Assembly (NCBI GenBank): GCA_903842345.1
Contig: CAIMLR010000049.1
Span: forward strand, 1 to 64,000
Length of the DNA stretch: 64,000 nt
Origin: an uncultured Myxococcales bacterium
GTDB lineage: Bacteria; Myxococcota_A; UBA9042
Direction of reading: 5' to 3'
Part shown: positions 8,634 to 17,654 of the stretch, in pieces
How positions within the stretch are numbered: the first letter of the stretch is position 1
Layout: each line of letters starts with the position of its first letter
The notes under the pieces: model-generated
Databases searched by the model: none
What the model was told of the DNA's origin: nothing
The model's input: the letters and a program-made list of their open reading frames with translations, nothing else
Translations under genes and position numbers: made by a program

Positions 8634-9257
8634 TCAGTGCACGTCGTCGGTCGCGGTCCCTTGACCGACGACAACAGTCGCAGCGCGGACGACTTCATCG
8701 CCGACCAGCACGCCCGCCGCGACGCAATGCAGCACACGGCCCGCCTGCGCGGGATCCGTCACGGCCATCGACGTCACAGCCTGATGGCGATTCGGGTCAA
8801 ACGCCTCGCCAATCGCGTCAAAGCGCACCAGACCCAGGCCGGAAAGGGCACTTTCCAGCTGACTCCGGATCAGCTGTACGCCCTCCAGGAAGGAGCTGTT
8901 CACGTCCCCGCCCTTGGCGCTCTCCAGCGAACGATCCAGCGAATCGAGCACACCGAGGAGGCCGCTGACCAGCTTGACCTTCTCGCGCGCGGCATTCCGC
9001 TCGTTCTCGCGCTGCATCCGCTCACGCGACGCTTGGTACTCCGTGCGCACCTTGTCGACGGACTGCGCGTAGTACCGCACTTTCTCGTCCATCTCCGTCA
9101 GCCGGGCATCGCGTTCAGCGATCTCCCGCTTCAGGCTGGTGATGTACGGATCTTCCGCAGCCGCCACGGGCGGAACGGCCTCAAATCCCTCATCCACGGA
9201 GTCCGACTGCGCGTCGAACTCCGTGGACTGGGCGTGCTTGCTCTGGCTTGTCGACAC
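8634..9257 (-). CDS. grpE: GrpE nucleotide exchange factor
   Basis: GrpE releases ADP from DnaK. The 207-residue product has an acidic, Ser-rich disordered N-terminus, a long coiled coil (SLKREIAERDARLTEMDEKV onward), and the C-terminal beta-domain signature FDPNRHQAVTSM followed by GRVLHCVAAGVLVGDEVVRAA. The GTG at 9257 is chosen because AGGTGAT lies just upstream. The longer ORF would overlap groEL. It sits 44 bases after the groEL stop on the same strand, so it is the third gene of a groES-groEL-grpE unit. grpE is more often next to hrcA or dnaK, so this arrangement is notable. Confidence 0.93.
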   Translation of the reverse strand: MSTSQSKHAQSTEFDAQSDSVDEGFEAVPPVAAAEDPYITSLKREIAERDARLTEMDEKVRYYAQSVDKVRTEYQASRERMQRENERNAAREKVKLVSGLLGVLDSLDRSLESAKGGDVNSSFLEGVQLIRSQLESALSGLGLVRFDAIGEAFDPNRHQAVTSMAVTDPAQAGRVLHCVAAGVLVGDEVVRAATVVVGQGTATDDVH

Positions 9258-9301
9258 GACATCACCTGCCTGGCTGGATGGACTCTGAATCGGGCGACGG
9301 G

Positions 9302-10927
<1,626 letters not shown>

Positions 10928-10945
10928 TCACAGGCCGGCGGCGGT

Positions 10946-11233
10946 TCAGTTGATGATGGCCAGCAGCTCGGATTCCTTGAGAATCAGGTACTCTTCGCCT
11001 TCGTGCTTGATTTCATTGCCGCCCCATTTGGCGAGCAGAACCTTGTCGCCAACCTTGACGGTGGGCGCGCGCAGGCTGCCGTCCTTGAGGACTTTGCCTT
11101 TGCCGACGGCTTTGACTTCACCGTACACCTGCTTCTCCTGCGCGGCGCTCGGGAGGAACAGACCGCCGGAGGTGCGTTCTTCGGCTTCAGCGCGTTTGAC
11201 GAGGACGTTGTCGTAGAGGGGGCGAATGCTCAT
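10946..11233 (-). CDS. groES: Co-chaperonin GroES (10 kDa)
   Basis: GroES is the heptameric lid of the GroEL chamber. The 95-residue product is normal length, beginning MSIRPLYDNVLVKRAEAEE. The mobile loop TSGGLFLPSAAQEK carries the GroEL-contacting hydrophobic triad, and the core includes VKVGDKVLLAKWGGNEI. The ATG at 11233 has AAGGAG six bases upstream. It is the promoter-proximal gene of groES-groEL-grpE. No classical CIRCE element precedes it, but a small inverted repeat at 11345-11359 does. Confidence 0.97.
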   Translation of the reverse strand: MSIRPLYDNVLVKRAEAEERTSGGLFLPSAAQEKQVYGEVKAVGKGKVLKDGSLRAPTVKVGDKVLLAKWGGNEIKHEGEEYLILKESELLAIIN

Positions 11234-11564
11234 AGTGGCTCCTTGATGTAGCTGGAATGACGAAGATTGACCGGGAAATTGAGAAGGATGCAAACGACGC
11301 GGCGGCTGTGTCAGGGACGCGCTAAACCACGCCGATCAGGACTCCTCAATCAAATTGAGTTCTTAGGCCCACAGCCAGCTTTATCGCTGACCAAGGCACG
11401 GCGCAAGGTAGGACAGTAGATGTACACGTCAAGGGGAGCCGCACCAATCAGTACTGGCAAAGTCGCTGCGCGGCAGGTACAACTATCGGCGCAGTCTGGC
11501 GCGGGAATCCGCGGCTGCCGCGTCCAAAAATGGGCAAGCTCAGGCAATCTTGGAGACGAGTCAC
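11234..11564. other. Divergent control region, groES / Cys-rich lipoprotein
   Basis: About 330 bases separate groES (leftward) and the lipoprotein gene (rightward). Short ORFs here do not look coding. An inverted repeat at 11345-11359 is the only clear structure. I could not assign convincing -35/-10 pairs to either gene, and no sigma-32 or CIRCE consensus is recognisable. Confidence 0.5.
11345..11359. promoter_or_regulatory. Inverted repeat upstream of groES
   Basis: CTCAAT and ATTGAG flank a 3-base centre, about 110 bases upstream of the groES start. It shares only the CTC/GAG core with the HrcA operator CIRCE, whose arms are nine bases with a nine-base spacer. It may be an operator for another heat-shock regulator, or chance. 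Confidence 0.25.
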
Positions 11565-13079
11565 ATGCGCAACGTCAATATTCTGGTGGGAAACAGCAGC
11601 CGTGCGGCGATCGCGATCCTCGCAGCGCTCGCCTTGGGCACGACTGCGTGTGGCTCGGACGCCGCGGTTGTCGGCAGTCAGTCCGTGGGCAGTGACGATT
11701 CCACTTCCGGCAACGATGGCGCACTGAGCGGCGCGGACACGAGCATCGGCACCGGTGACGGCATCGCGACGTCTGACGCGGTGGTGTCGTTCGTCTGCGG
11801 CAACGGCAAATGCGAAGGTCCGACGGAGACGTCAACGACGTGTCCCGCCGATTGCGCGACCGTTGTTGGACCGGACGCCGCTGGCGGCCCCGCGGTCTGC
11901 GGCAACGGCATCTGCGAAGGCCCGGACGAGACGATGTTGCTCTGCGCGGCCGACTGCAAAGCGCCCGCGAGCGCAGCGGAAACGTGCAAGCACAAGGCGT
12001 GCCCGAAAGAGTATGACGCCTGTACGGCTGACGCAGCGTGCGTGGCCGCGGTGAAATGCTTCAACGCCGGTGGCGGCAATGAGTGCGTGACCTCCCAGCA
12101 GGTCGGCCAGGAAGTGCAGGGCCTGACGACGTGCGTGCAGCAGTCCGGCTGCAATGGCGGCGGCGGCGGGGGCGGCGGCGGTGGCACGACTGCGACCTGC
12201 GGCGACGGCACGTGCGATCAGGGCGAGACCATGCTGACCTGCCCGAAGGACTGCACGCAGCCCCAGACGCCGACGGAAGCCTGCTACCACAAGGCATGCC
12301 CGGGCGAGTACACGGCGTGCAGCGCGGATGCGGCGTGCGTCAAGGTCGTCGATTGCATGAACACCGGTGGCTCGCAGCAGCAGTGCGGCATGAACAAGAA
12401 CCAGATGGCGTTGAACCAGTGCATTCAGGGCTCCGGCTGCACGGGCGGCGGCGGCGGTGGCGGCGGTGGCTTGGCCAACTGCGGCAACGGCGTCTGCGAT
12501 CCCGGCGAATTGGTGCTGACCTGCCCGGCCGACTGCAAGACGCCGACCGATCCGCAGGAGACCTGCCTCCAGAAGTCGTGCGCGACGGAGTACAAGACCT
12601 GCCAGGCGGATCCGACGTGCGTGAAGGTCGTCGACTGCGTGAACAACAACCAGAACAACCCGCAACAGTGCATGCAGGGCGGCGGCATGGGCGGCGCGGT
12701 TGGCGGACTGTTCCAGTGCGGCCAGTCCTCCGGTTGCTTCGGCGGCGGCGGTGGCGGCGGTGGCACCGGTACGGCGCAGACGACCTGCCAGGGCAACTGC
12801 GGCAACTACAGCAACGTCGCCGGCTCCTGCCAGTGCGACAACCAGTGCGCGCAAAATGGCGATTGCTGCAAGGATTTCACGACGCTGTGCGGCGGCGCGC
12901 CGACGGCGTGTGGTGACGGTGCGTGCACCGCGCCGCAAGAGACCGCGGCCAATTGCCCAGCCGACTGCGCTCCGCCCGCGCCGACGCCGTGCAAGACCAA
13001 GGCGGATTGCGCGGCGACGGAAGTCTGCTGTGGCCTCGCCAGCGGCTCCGTTTGCACGGCCGTCGGTCAGTGCAAGTAG
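11565..13079 (+). CDS. Cys-rich modular lipoprotein with a somatomedin-B-like domain
   Basis: This 504-residue predicted lipoprotein has the lipobox LGTTAC after a hydrophobic signal, then a Ser/Asp/Gly linker. The body has CGNGxCExxExxxxCPADC units alternating with about 50-residue domains of the form C..KxCPxEYxxCxADxxCVxVV.C. It has three poly-glycine hinges of 8-10 residues. Residues about 408-442 contain eight cysteines with the somatomedin-B pattern C-x3-C-x9-C-x-C-x3-C-x5-CC-x6-C, including QCDNQC and the CCKDF motif. The ATG at 11565 is preferred over TTG at 11550 because of the GGAG upstream and a normal signal peptide. The partner and role are unknown. Extracellular protein binding is inferred. 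Confidence 0.85.
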   Translation: MRNVNILVGNSSRAAIAILAALALGTTACGSDAAVVGSQSVGSDDSTSGNDGALSGADTSIGTGDGIATSDAVVSFVCGNGKCEGPTETSTTCPADCATVVGPDAAGGPAVCGNGICEGPDETMLLCAADCKAPASAAETCKHKACPKEYDACTADAACVAAVKCFNAGGGNECVTSQQVGQEVQGLTTCVQQSGCNGGGGGGGGGGTTATCGDGTCDQGETMLTCPKDCTQPQTPTEACYHKACPGEYTACSADAACVKVVDCMNTGGSQQQCGMNKNQMALNQCIQGSGCTGGGGGGGGGLANCGNGVCDPGELVLTCPADCKTPTDPQETCLQKSCATEYKTCQADPTCVKVVDCVNNNQNNPQQCMQGGGMGGAVGGLFQCGQSSGCFGGGGGGGGTGTAQTTCQGNCGNYSNVAGSCQCDNQCAQNGDCCKDFTTLCGGAPTACGDGACTAPQETAANCPADCAPPAPTPCKTKADCAATEVCCGLASGSVCTAVGQCK

Positions 13080-13131
13080 GACCGCGGTTCGGGCCCTGCC
13101 GGATGCCTGTCCTTGCCTGACGCCGTCCGGC

Positions 13132-13161
13132 TTGGCCGATCAGCGTACAGCGTGCTAGTCT
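13132..13161 (+). promoter_or_regulatory. Candidate promoter of the glyQS operon
   Basis: TTGGCC (13132-13137), an 18-base spacer and TAGTCT (13156-13161) give a plausible housekeeping promoter. Transcription would start near 13168. That leaves a workable leader for the ATG at 13196 but almost none for the ATG at 13178, which supports the shorter GlyQ. Confidence 0.4.
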
Positions 13162-13195
13162 TTGCGCCCCCGGCCCGATGGCCCGATTGCGAGTC

Positions 13196-14230
13196 ATGAG
13201 CAAACCCGCTGCTACGTTTCAGGAATTGATTCTCCGCCTCCAGAGCTACTGGGCCAGCCGCGGCTGCCTTGTGGTGCAGCCATACGACGTGGAAAAGGGC
13301 GCGGGCACGTTCAACCCCGCGACGTTCCTGCGCGCGCTCGGTCCTGAGCCGTGGAGCGCGGCGTACGTGGAGCCGTCCCGGCGGCCGACCGATGGCCGTT
13401 ATGGCGAGAACCCCAACCGCCTGCAGCACTACTACCAGTTTCAGGTGATCCTCAAGCCGTCGCCGCCCGATCCGCAGAACGACTACCTCGACAGCCTGCG
13501 CGAGATTGGCATCGATCCGCTGGCCCACGATATCCGCTTCGTCGAGGACGATTGGGAATCGCCGACGCTGGGCGCTTGGGGGCTGGGCTGGGAAGTCTGG
13601 CTGGACGGGCAGGAAGTCTCGCAGTTCACGTATTTCCAGCAGTGTGGCGGCCTCGATCTGCCCCTGGTGGCGGCGGAATTGACGTACGGCCTCGAGCGCT
13701 TGTGCATGTGCGTGCAGGGCGTTGAGAACGTCTACGACATGATCTGGACGATCGCGCCTGACGGCCGGCCGGTGAAGTACGGCGAAGTGCATCTGGAAGA
13801 CGAGCGGCAGTTCAGCGCGCACAACTTTGAGTTTGCCAGCGTCGATTTGCACCTGACGCTGTTCAACGAGTTTGAGAAGCAGGCGATCCTGCTGTGCCAG
13901 AACAACCTGGTGCTCCCGGCGTACGACTACGTGATGAAGGCGAGCCACGCGTTCAACGTGCTCGACGCGCGCGGCGCGATTTCCGTGAGCGAGCGGCAGA
14001 AGTACATCGGTCGGGTTCGCGGTCTCGCGCGCACGGTGGCGCAGGGCTACGAGGCGCTGCGGTATCGGCTTGAACTGCCGCTGTGTTCGCCGGAAGAGCG
14101 CACCCGCTGGCTCGTGGAACGCGCGCGCCTGGAAGCGCTGGCTGCGGAGAAAGCTGCCAAGAAATCTGGCAAAGGCGTTGAGTCCGGCAAAGGCGTTGAG
14201 TCCGGCAAAGGCGTTGAGGTGCGGTCATGA
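13196..14230 (+). CDS. glyQ: Glycyl-tRNA synthetase alpha subunit
   Basis: GlyQ is the catalytic class II core of the alpha2beta2 glycyl-tRNA synthetase. The 344-residue protein has the family N-terminus [18 protein letters not shown], then [39 protein letters not shown] and [21 protein letters not shown] place the start at 13196 because it matches family N-termini and sits downstream of the predicted promoter. An ATG at 13178 is possible. The C-terminus carries an unusual tandem repeat, SGKGVE three times, encoded by an 18-base DNA repeat. The stop overlaps glyS by four bases (ATGA). Confidence 0.97.
   Translation: MSKPAATFQELILRLQSYWASRGCLVVQPYDVEKGAGTFNPATFLRALGPEPWSAAYVEPSRRPTDGRYGENPNRLQHYYQFQVILKPSPPDPQNDYLDSLREIGIDPLAHDIRFVEDDWESPTLGAWGLGWEVWLDGQEVSQFTYFQQCGGLDLPLVAAELTYGLERLCMCVQGVENVYDMIWTIAPDGRPVKYGEVHLEDERQFSAHNFEFASVDLHLTLFNEFEKQAILLCQNNLVLPAYDYVMKASHAFNVLDARGAISVSERQKYIGRVRGLARTVAQGYEALRYRLELPLCSPEERTRWLVERARLEALAAEKAAKKSGKGVESGKGVESGKGVEVRS
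14165..14218 (+). repeat. Triple 18-base tandem repeat in glyQ
   Basis: Three consecutive in-frame copies of an 18-base unit (TCYGGCAAAGGCGTTGAG) encode SGKGVE three times at the GlyQ C-terminus. The copies are identical except for one wobble base, which suggests recent duplication. It lies just before the glyQ/glyS overlap. Confidence 0.95.
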
Positions 14231-16329
14231 ACACCCAGCCCCTGCTGATTGAAATCGGCTGCGAAGAGATTCCGGCTGGCGTTGTCGGTCCGGGCGCGGA
14301 AGCCCTCCTGCAGGCGATCGCAACGCTGCTGGATGGCGCCGGCGTGGCGCATGGCGTGGCCCAATGGCTCGGCACGCCGCGGCGCCTGACCGTGCACATC
14401 GCGGACGTCGCGCTCGAGCAGCCCAATCGCGAGGAACTGCTGACGGGGCCGCCGATTCGCGCCGCCAAGGACGCCGCGGGTCAGTGGACCCAAGCCGCGC
14501 TGGGTTTTGCCAAGGGCCAGGGCGTCGACATCGCGGCGCTGTACGAGTTGGAAACGCCCAAGGGCGTCTACGTCGCGGCGCGCAAGCAAGTGCAGGGCGT
14601 CGCCACGGTGCAGCTGATCGGCGACAAGCTGGCGGAGATCCTGCGCACGCTGCCGTTTCCCAAGCGCATGCGCTGGGGGGCGCGACCGGAGACGTTTGCC
14701 CGGCCGATTCACTGGATTGTCGCGCTCCTCGGCGATACCGTGATCGACGCCGAATTTGCCGGCGTGAAGACCGGCAAGATGAGCGGCGGCCATCGTTTCT
14801 ACCACAATGAGCCGGTCGAAGTGCCGTCTGACCTCGCGGGCTACAAGTCTGCGCTGTGGCAGGCCAAGGTCATGGTCGATCCGGCGGAGCGGCGGCAGGT
14901 CATCCTGCGCGGGATTGCCCAGCTGGCGGCGGAAGCGAACGGCACGTGGCATGAAGACCAGCAGACGCTGGAGACGGTTGTGCAGCTGGTCGAATGGCCG
15001 GCGCCGCTGCTCGGCAGCTTCTCCGCGGACTTCCTGGCGATTCCGGCGCCGGTGATCCGCACGACGCTGCGCGAAAACCAGAAGCTGTTCACGCTGGCAG
15101 GTCCGGACGGCGCGCTGTTGCCGAATTTCATCGCGGTGGCCAACACGCTGTCCGAGGCGAGCCGCGCGAATGTGGCGAAGGGCAATACCCGCGTCGTGTC
15201 GTCCCGGCTGGCGGATGCGCGTTTCTTTGTGCAGGAAGATACCAAGACGCCGCTGGCCGACAAAGTGCTGCTGCTGCAGAATCGGCTGTACATCCAGAAT
15301 CTGAGTGCGCCGACAATGGCTGACAAGGTCATGCGCATGAAGGAACTCGCGCGCGCGATGACCGGTTGGGTGGCTCGCGATCGGGTCTTTGAGGTTCAGC
15401 GGGCGGTAGAACTATGCAAGGCTGACCTGTCGACCAAAGTCGTCTTTGAGTTCCCCGAACTGCAAGGACTCATTGGTGCCGACTACGCGCGGCGGGATGG
15501 CGAGGCGGCCGAAGTCGTGCTGGCCATCGCGGAGCACTACCAGCCACGGTTTGCTGGCGATGCCGTGCCTTCGAGCCATATTGGCGCAATTGTTTCGCTT
15601 TCGGACAAGCTGGATACGCTCTCCTGCTGCTTCTCGTTGGGACTTCAGCCCACAGGCAGCCAGGATCAATACGGCCTGCGCCGAGCGGCTTTGGGGATCT
15701 TGCGCATTCTCAACTCATTGCCCGCCGGACTCTCCTTGGTCTCACTCCTCGACCAGTCAGTCGATCTGGTTGATGCCCGGCCCGAGCATGCGCTGGCTTA
15801 CGACCAGACACGGGTGACAGAGTTGATGGCGTTCATGCGCGCCCGACTCCTCGCGATGCACGTCCAGGACTTTCCGACCGACTTGGTGGAAGCTGTTCTG
15901 GACGCAGGTTTTGATGACGTGCGGACCGTGTTGCCGCGCCTTCAGGCGCTGGACGCGTTGCGCCAAGGCGACGGTTTTGCGCCGCTGGCGGCGGCCTTCA
16001 AGCGCATCGCCAACATCGTCCGCAAGAATGGCGCGGAAGTGCCGGTGGACTTTGCCGTCCAGCCCGCGCTTTTTGCGCTGCCCGCTGAACAACGGCTGTT
16101 TGACGCGATGCAGGCGACTGGCGCGCAGGTGCTGCAGGCGATCGCCGCGGGCGACTACCCGGCAGCGTGCAGTCGATTGGTCGAAGTGAAACCGGCCGTC
16201 GACGGCTTCTTCGACGACGTGATGGTCATGGCGGACGACGTCGCGGTGCGGCACAACCGGTTGGCGTTGCTGCGTGGTTGTGCCAGCCTGTTTGCCCAGT
16301 TGGCCGACTTCGCAAGGATTCAGGCGTGA
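14227..16329 (+). CDS. glyS: Glycyl-tRNA synthetase beta subunit
   Basis: GlyS is the tRNA-binding subunit of tetrameric bacterial glycyl-tRNA synthetase. The 700-residue protein has the expected length and segments: [15 protein letters not shown] at the N-terminus, [30 protein letters not shown], and the HD-like and anticodon-binding regions toward the C-terminus ([29 protein letters not shown]). It starts inside the glyQ stop (ATGA), giving translational coupling that helps set 1:1 stoichiometry. Its own stop overlaps the next gene's GTG start (GTGA), so a lipoprotein is coupled to it. Confidence 0.97.
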   Translation: MNTQPLLIEIGCEEIPAGVVGPGAEALLQAIATLLDGAGVAHGVAQWLGTPRRLTVHIADVALEQPNREELLTGPPIRAAKDAAGQWTQAALGFAKGQGVDIAALYELETPKGVYVAARKQVQGVATVQLIGDKLAEILRTLPFPKRMRWGARPETFARPIHWIVALLGDTVIDAEFAGVKTGKMSGGHRFYHNEPVEVPSDLAGYKSALWQAKVMVDPAERRQVILRGIAQLAAEANGTWHEDQQTLETVVQLVEWPAPLLGSFSADFLAIPAPVIRTTLRENQKLFTLAGPDGALLPNFIAVANTLSEASRANVAKGNTRVVSSRLADARFFVQEDTKTPLADKVLLLQNRLYIQNLSAPTMADKVMRMKELARAMTGWVARDRVFEVQRAVELCKADLSTKVVFEFPELQGLIGADYARRDGEAAEVVLAIAEHYQPRFAGDAVPSSHIGAIVSLSDKLDTLSCCFSLGLQPTGSQDQYGLRRAALGILRILNSLPAGLSLVSLLDQSVDLVDARPEHALAYDQTRVTELMAFMRARLLAMHVQDFPTDLVEAVLDAGFDDVRTVLPRLQALDALRQGDGFAPLAAAFKRIANIVRKNGAEVPVDFAVQPALFALPAEQRLFDAMQATGAQVLQAIAAGDYPAACSRLVEVKPAVDGFFDDVMVMADDVAVRHNRLALLRGCASLFAQLADFARIQA

Positions 16330-17654
16330 TTTTGAAGACTCCAGCCGCGACCCGACTGCCCTTGCTCTGCCTCGCCCTCGCCGCGTCGGTTGCGGCGTGT
16401 GACAACAACATTGGCCTGCCGGCGGATTCTGGCGCCGGCCTGCGTTACCCGATCGCGCTCGTCGCGGATCCGTCAGGGAAGCAGGTCTTCGCGCTCGGCA
16501 CCAATTTTGACCGCCAGTACCGCGCCGGCCGCATGCGCACGATCGACACCGCGACCGACCGCTTCCTTGTCGATAACCAGGGCGCGGCGATCGCGACGGA
16601 AGTCCCAAGTTTCGGCGGGGCATTTGCCCTCGATCCCGTCGCCGATGCGACCTCGACCGTGGCGTTTCACCTGCTGGTGCCGGCGCGCGACGACGATTCA
16701 TTGTCCGTCCTTGACGTTGGCCACGCCACGCCCACGACGATGGACTGCAACGCCGACGCCCTCACCGGCATTTGCGGCGACAACCACCGCATCGCCGCGA
16801 CGACGGGCGTCTACCCGGTCGGCGACGATCCGATCGCCGTCGCGCTGTCCGACGGTCCCGACGGCCGCCGCCGTGTCCACATCGCCGCCGCCAACAACGG
16901 CCAGCTCTCGCTGTTCGACTACGATCCAAAAGAGCAGCCGATCAACCTGCGGGCGCTCGACGTCGTGTCCATGCCGGCTGGCCTCAACTCCATCGTGATT
17001 TCCAAGCTTTCGCAGCGCGCCTACGTCACCACAACGCGCGCCGCGGCGATCCAGACCTACCGGATCGATCCGGGTCCGAGCGTCGACAAGCCTTGGCTGA
17101 TCGCGCAGGAGCCGTCCATCGTGCTTCCCGCCTCATCCGTCGCCGACTACGGCCGCGGCATGGCGTTCTCCAGCGATTACAGCCGACTGTACGTGGCCTG
17201 GCGCAGCCCCGCGGCGCTCAACATCCTCGACGTCGTGCCGGATGCGTCCGGCGTGCCGAACAACCGGCTTGTCGACACCATCGTCATCGGCAACCAGCCG
17301 TCCGCGCTCGCCGTTGCGCCGACGGGTCCAGGCGGTCGGGATCTCGTGTACGTCAGCTGCTATGGTGACAGTTCGATTTGGGTCGTCGATCCGGTCGAGC
17401 GGACGTCCATCGCCCGCATTCCGATGCGCCTCGGCATCCACGAGCCCGGCGTCGACGCGACCATCGTCCGCGGCTCGCCGTTCGCCCTCGCCGCCGTCAA
17501 CGTGCCAACCCGCGGTTGGCAGCTCTATGCCGCGCTCTTTTCCGTGCCGCCGGTCTCCGAGCATCACATCGTCGTCGTGCCGATCGGCGCCGGGGCTCCC
17601 AACTTGAACGTCGCCGATCACATCGTCCATGTTGGCATCGGAGGCACGCCATGA
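16326..17654 (+). CDS. Beta-propeller lipoprotein coupled to glyS
   Basis: This 442-residue protein has a lipoprotein signal ending in VAAC and then repeated strands typical of YncE/SMP-30-like propellers: YPIALVADPSGKQVFALG, DPIAVALSD, YGRGMAFSSDYSRLYVAW, QPSALAVAP and RDLVYVSCYGDSSIWVVDP. The GTG at 16326 overlaps the glyS TGA by four bases. The longer ORF from 16167 is glyS shadow sequence. Its 3' end overlaps the next gene in the same way (ATGA). A periplasmic or outer-membrane binding role is inferred. No enzyme motif is seen. Confidence 0.82.
   Translation: MILKTPAATRLPLLCLALAASVAACDNNIGLPADSGAGLRYPIALVADPSGKQVFALGTNFDRQYRAGRMRTIDTATDRFLVDNQGAAIATEVPSFGGAFALDPVADATSTVAFHLLVPARDDDSLSVLDVGHATPTTMDCNADALTGICGDNHRIAATTGVYPVGDDPIAVALSDGPDGRRRVHIAAANNGQLSLFDYDPKEQPINLRALDVVSMPAGLNSIVISKLSQRAYVTTTRAAAIQTYRIDPGPSVDKPWLIAQEPSIVLPASSVADYGRGMAFSSDYSRLYVAWRSPAALNILDVVPDASGVPNNRLVDTIVIGNQPSALAVAPTGPGGRDLVYVSCYGDSSIWVVDPVERTSIARIPMRLGIHEPGVDATIVRGSPFALAAVNVPTRGWQLYAALFSVPPVSEHHIVVVPIGAGAPNLNVADHIVHVGIGGTP

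Noticed and set aside
11345-11359. CIRCE (HrcA) element upstream of groES
   Set aside because: The arms are six bases with a three-base centre and only share CTC/GAG with the true nine-base arms and nine-base spacer.
14165-14218. CRISPR array or mobile-element repeat
   Set aside because: The copies are direct, contiguous, in frame and have no spacers.
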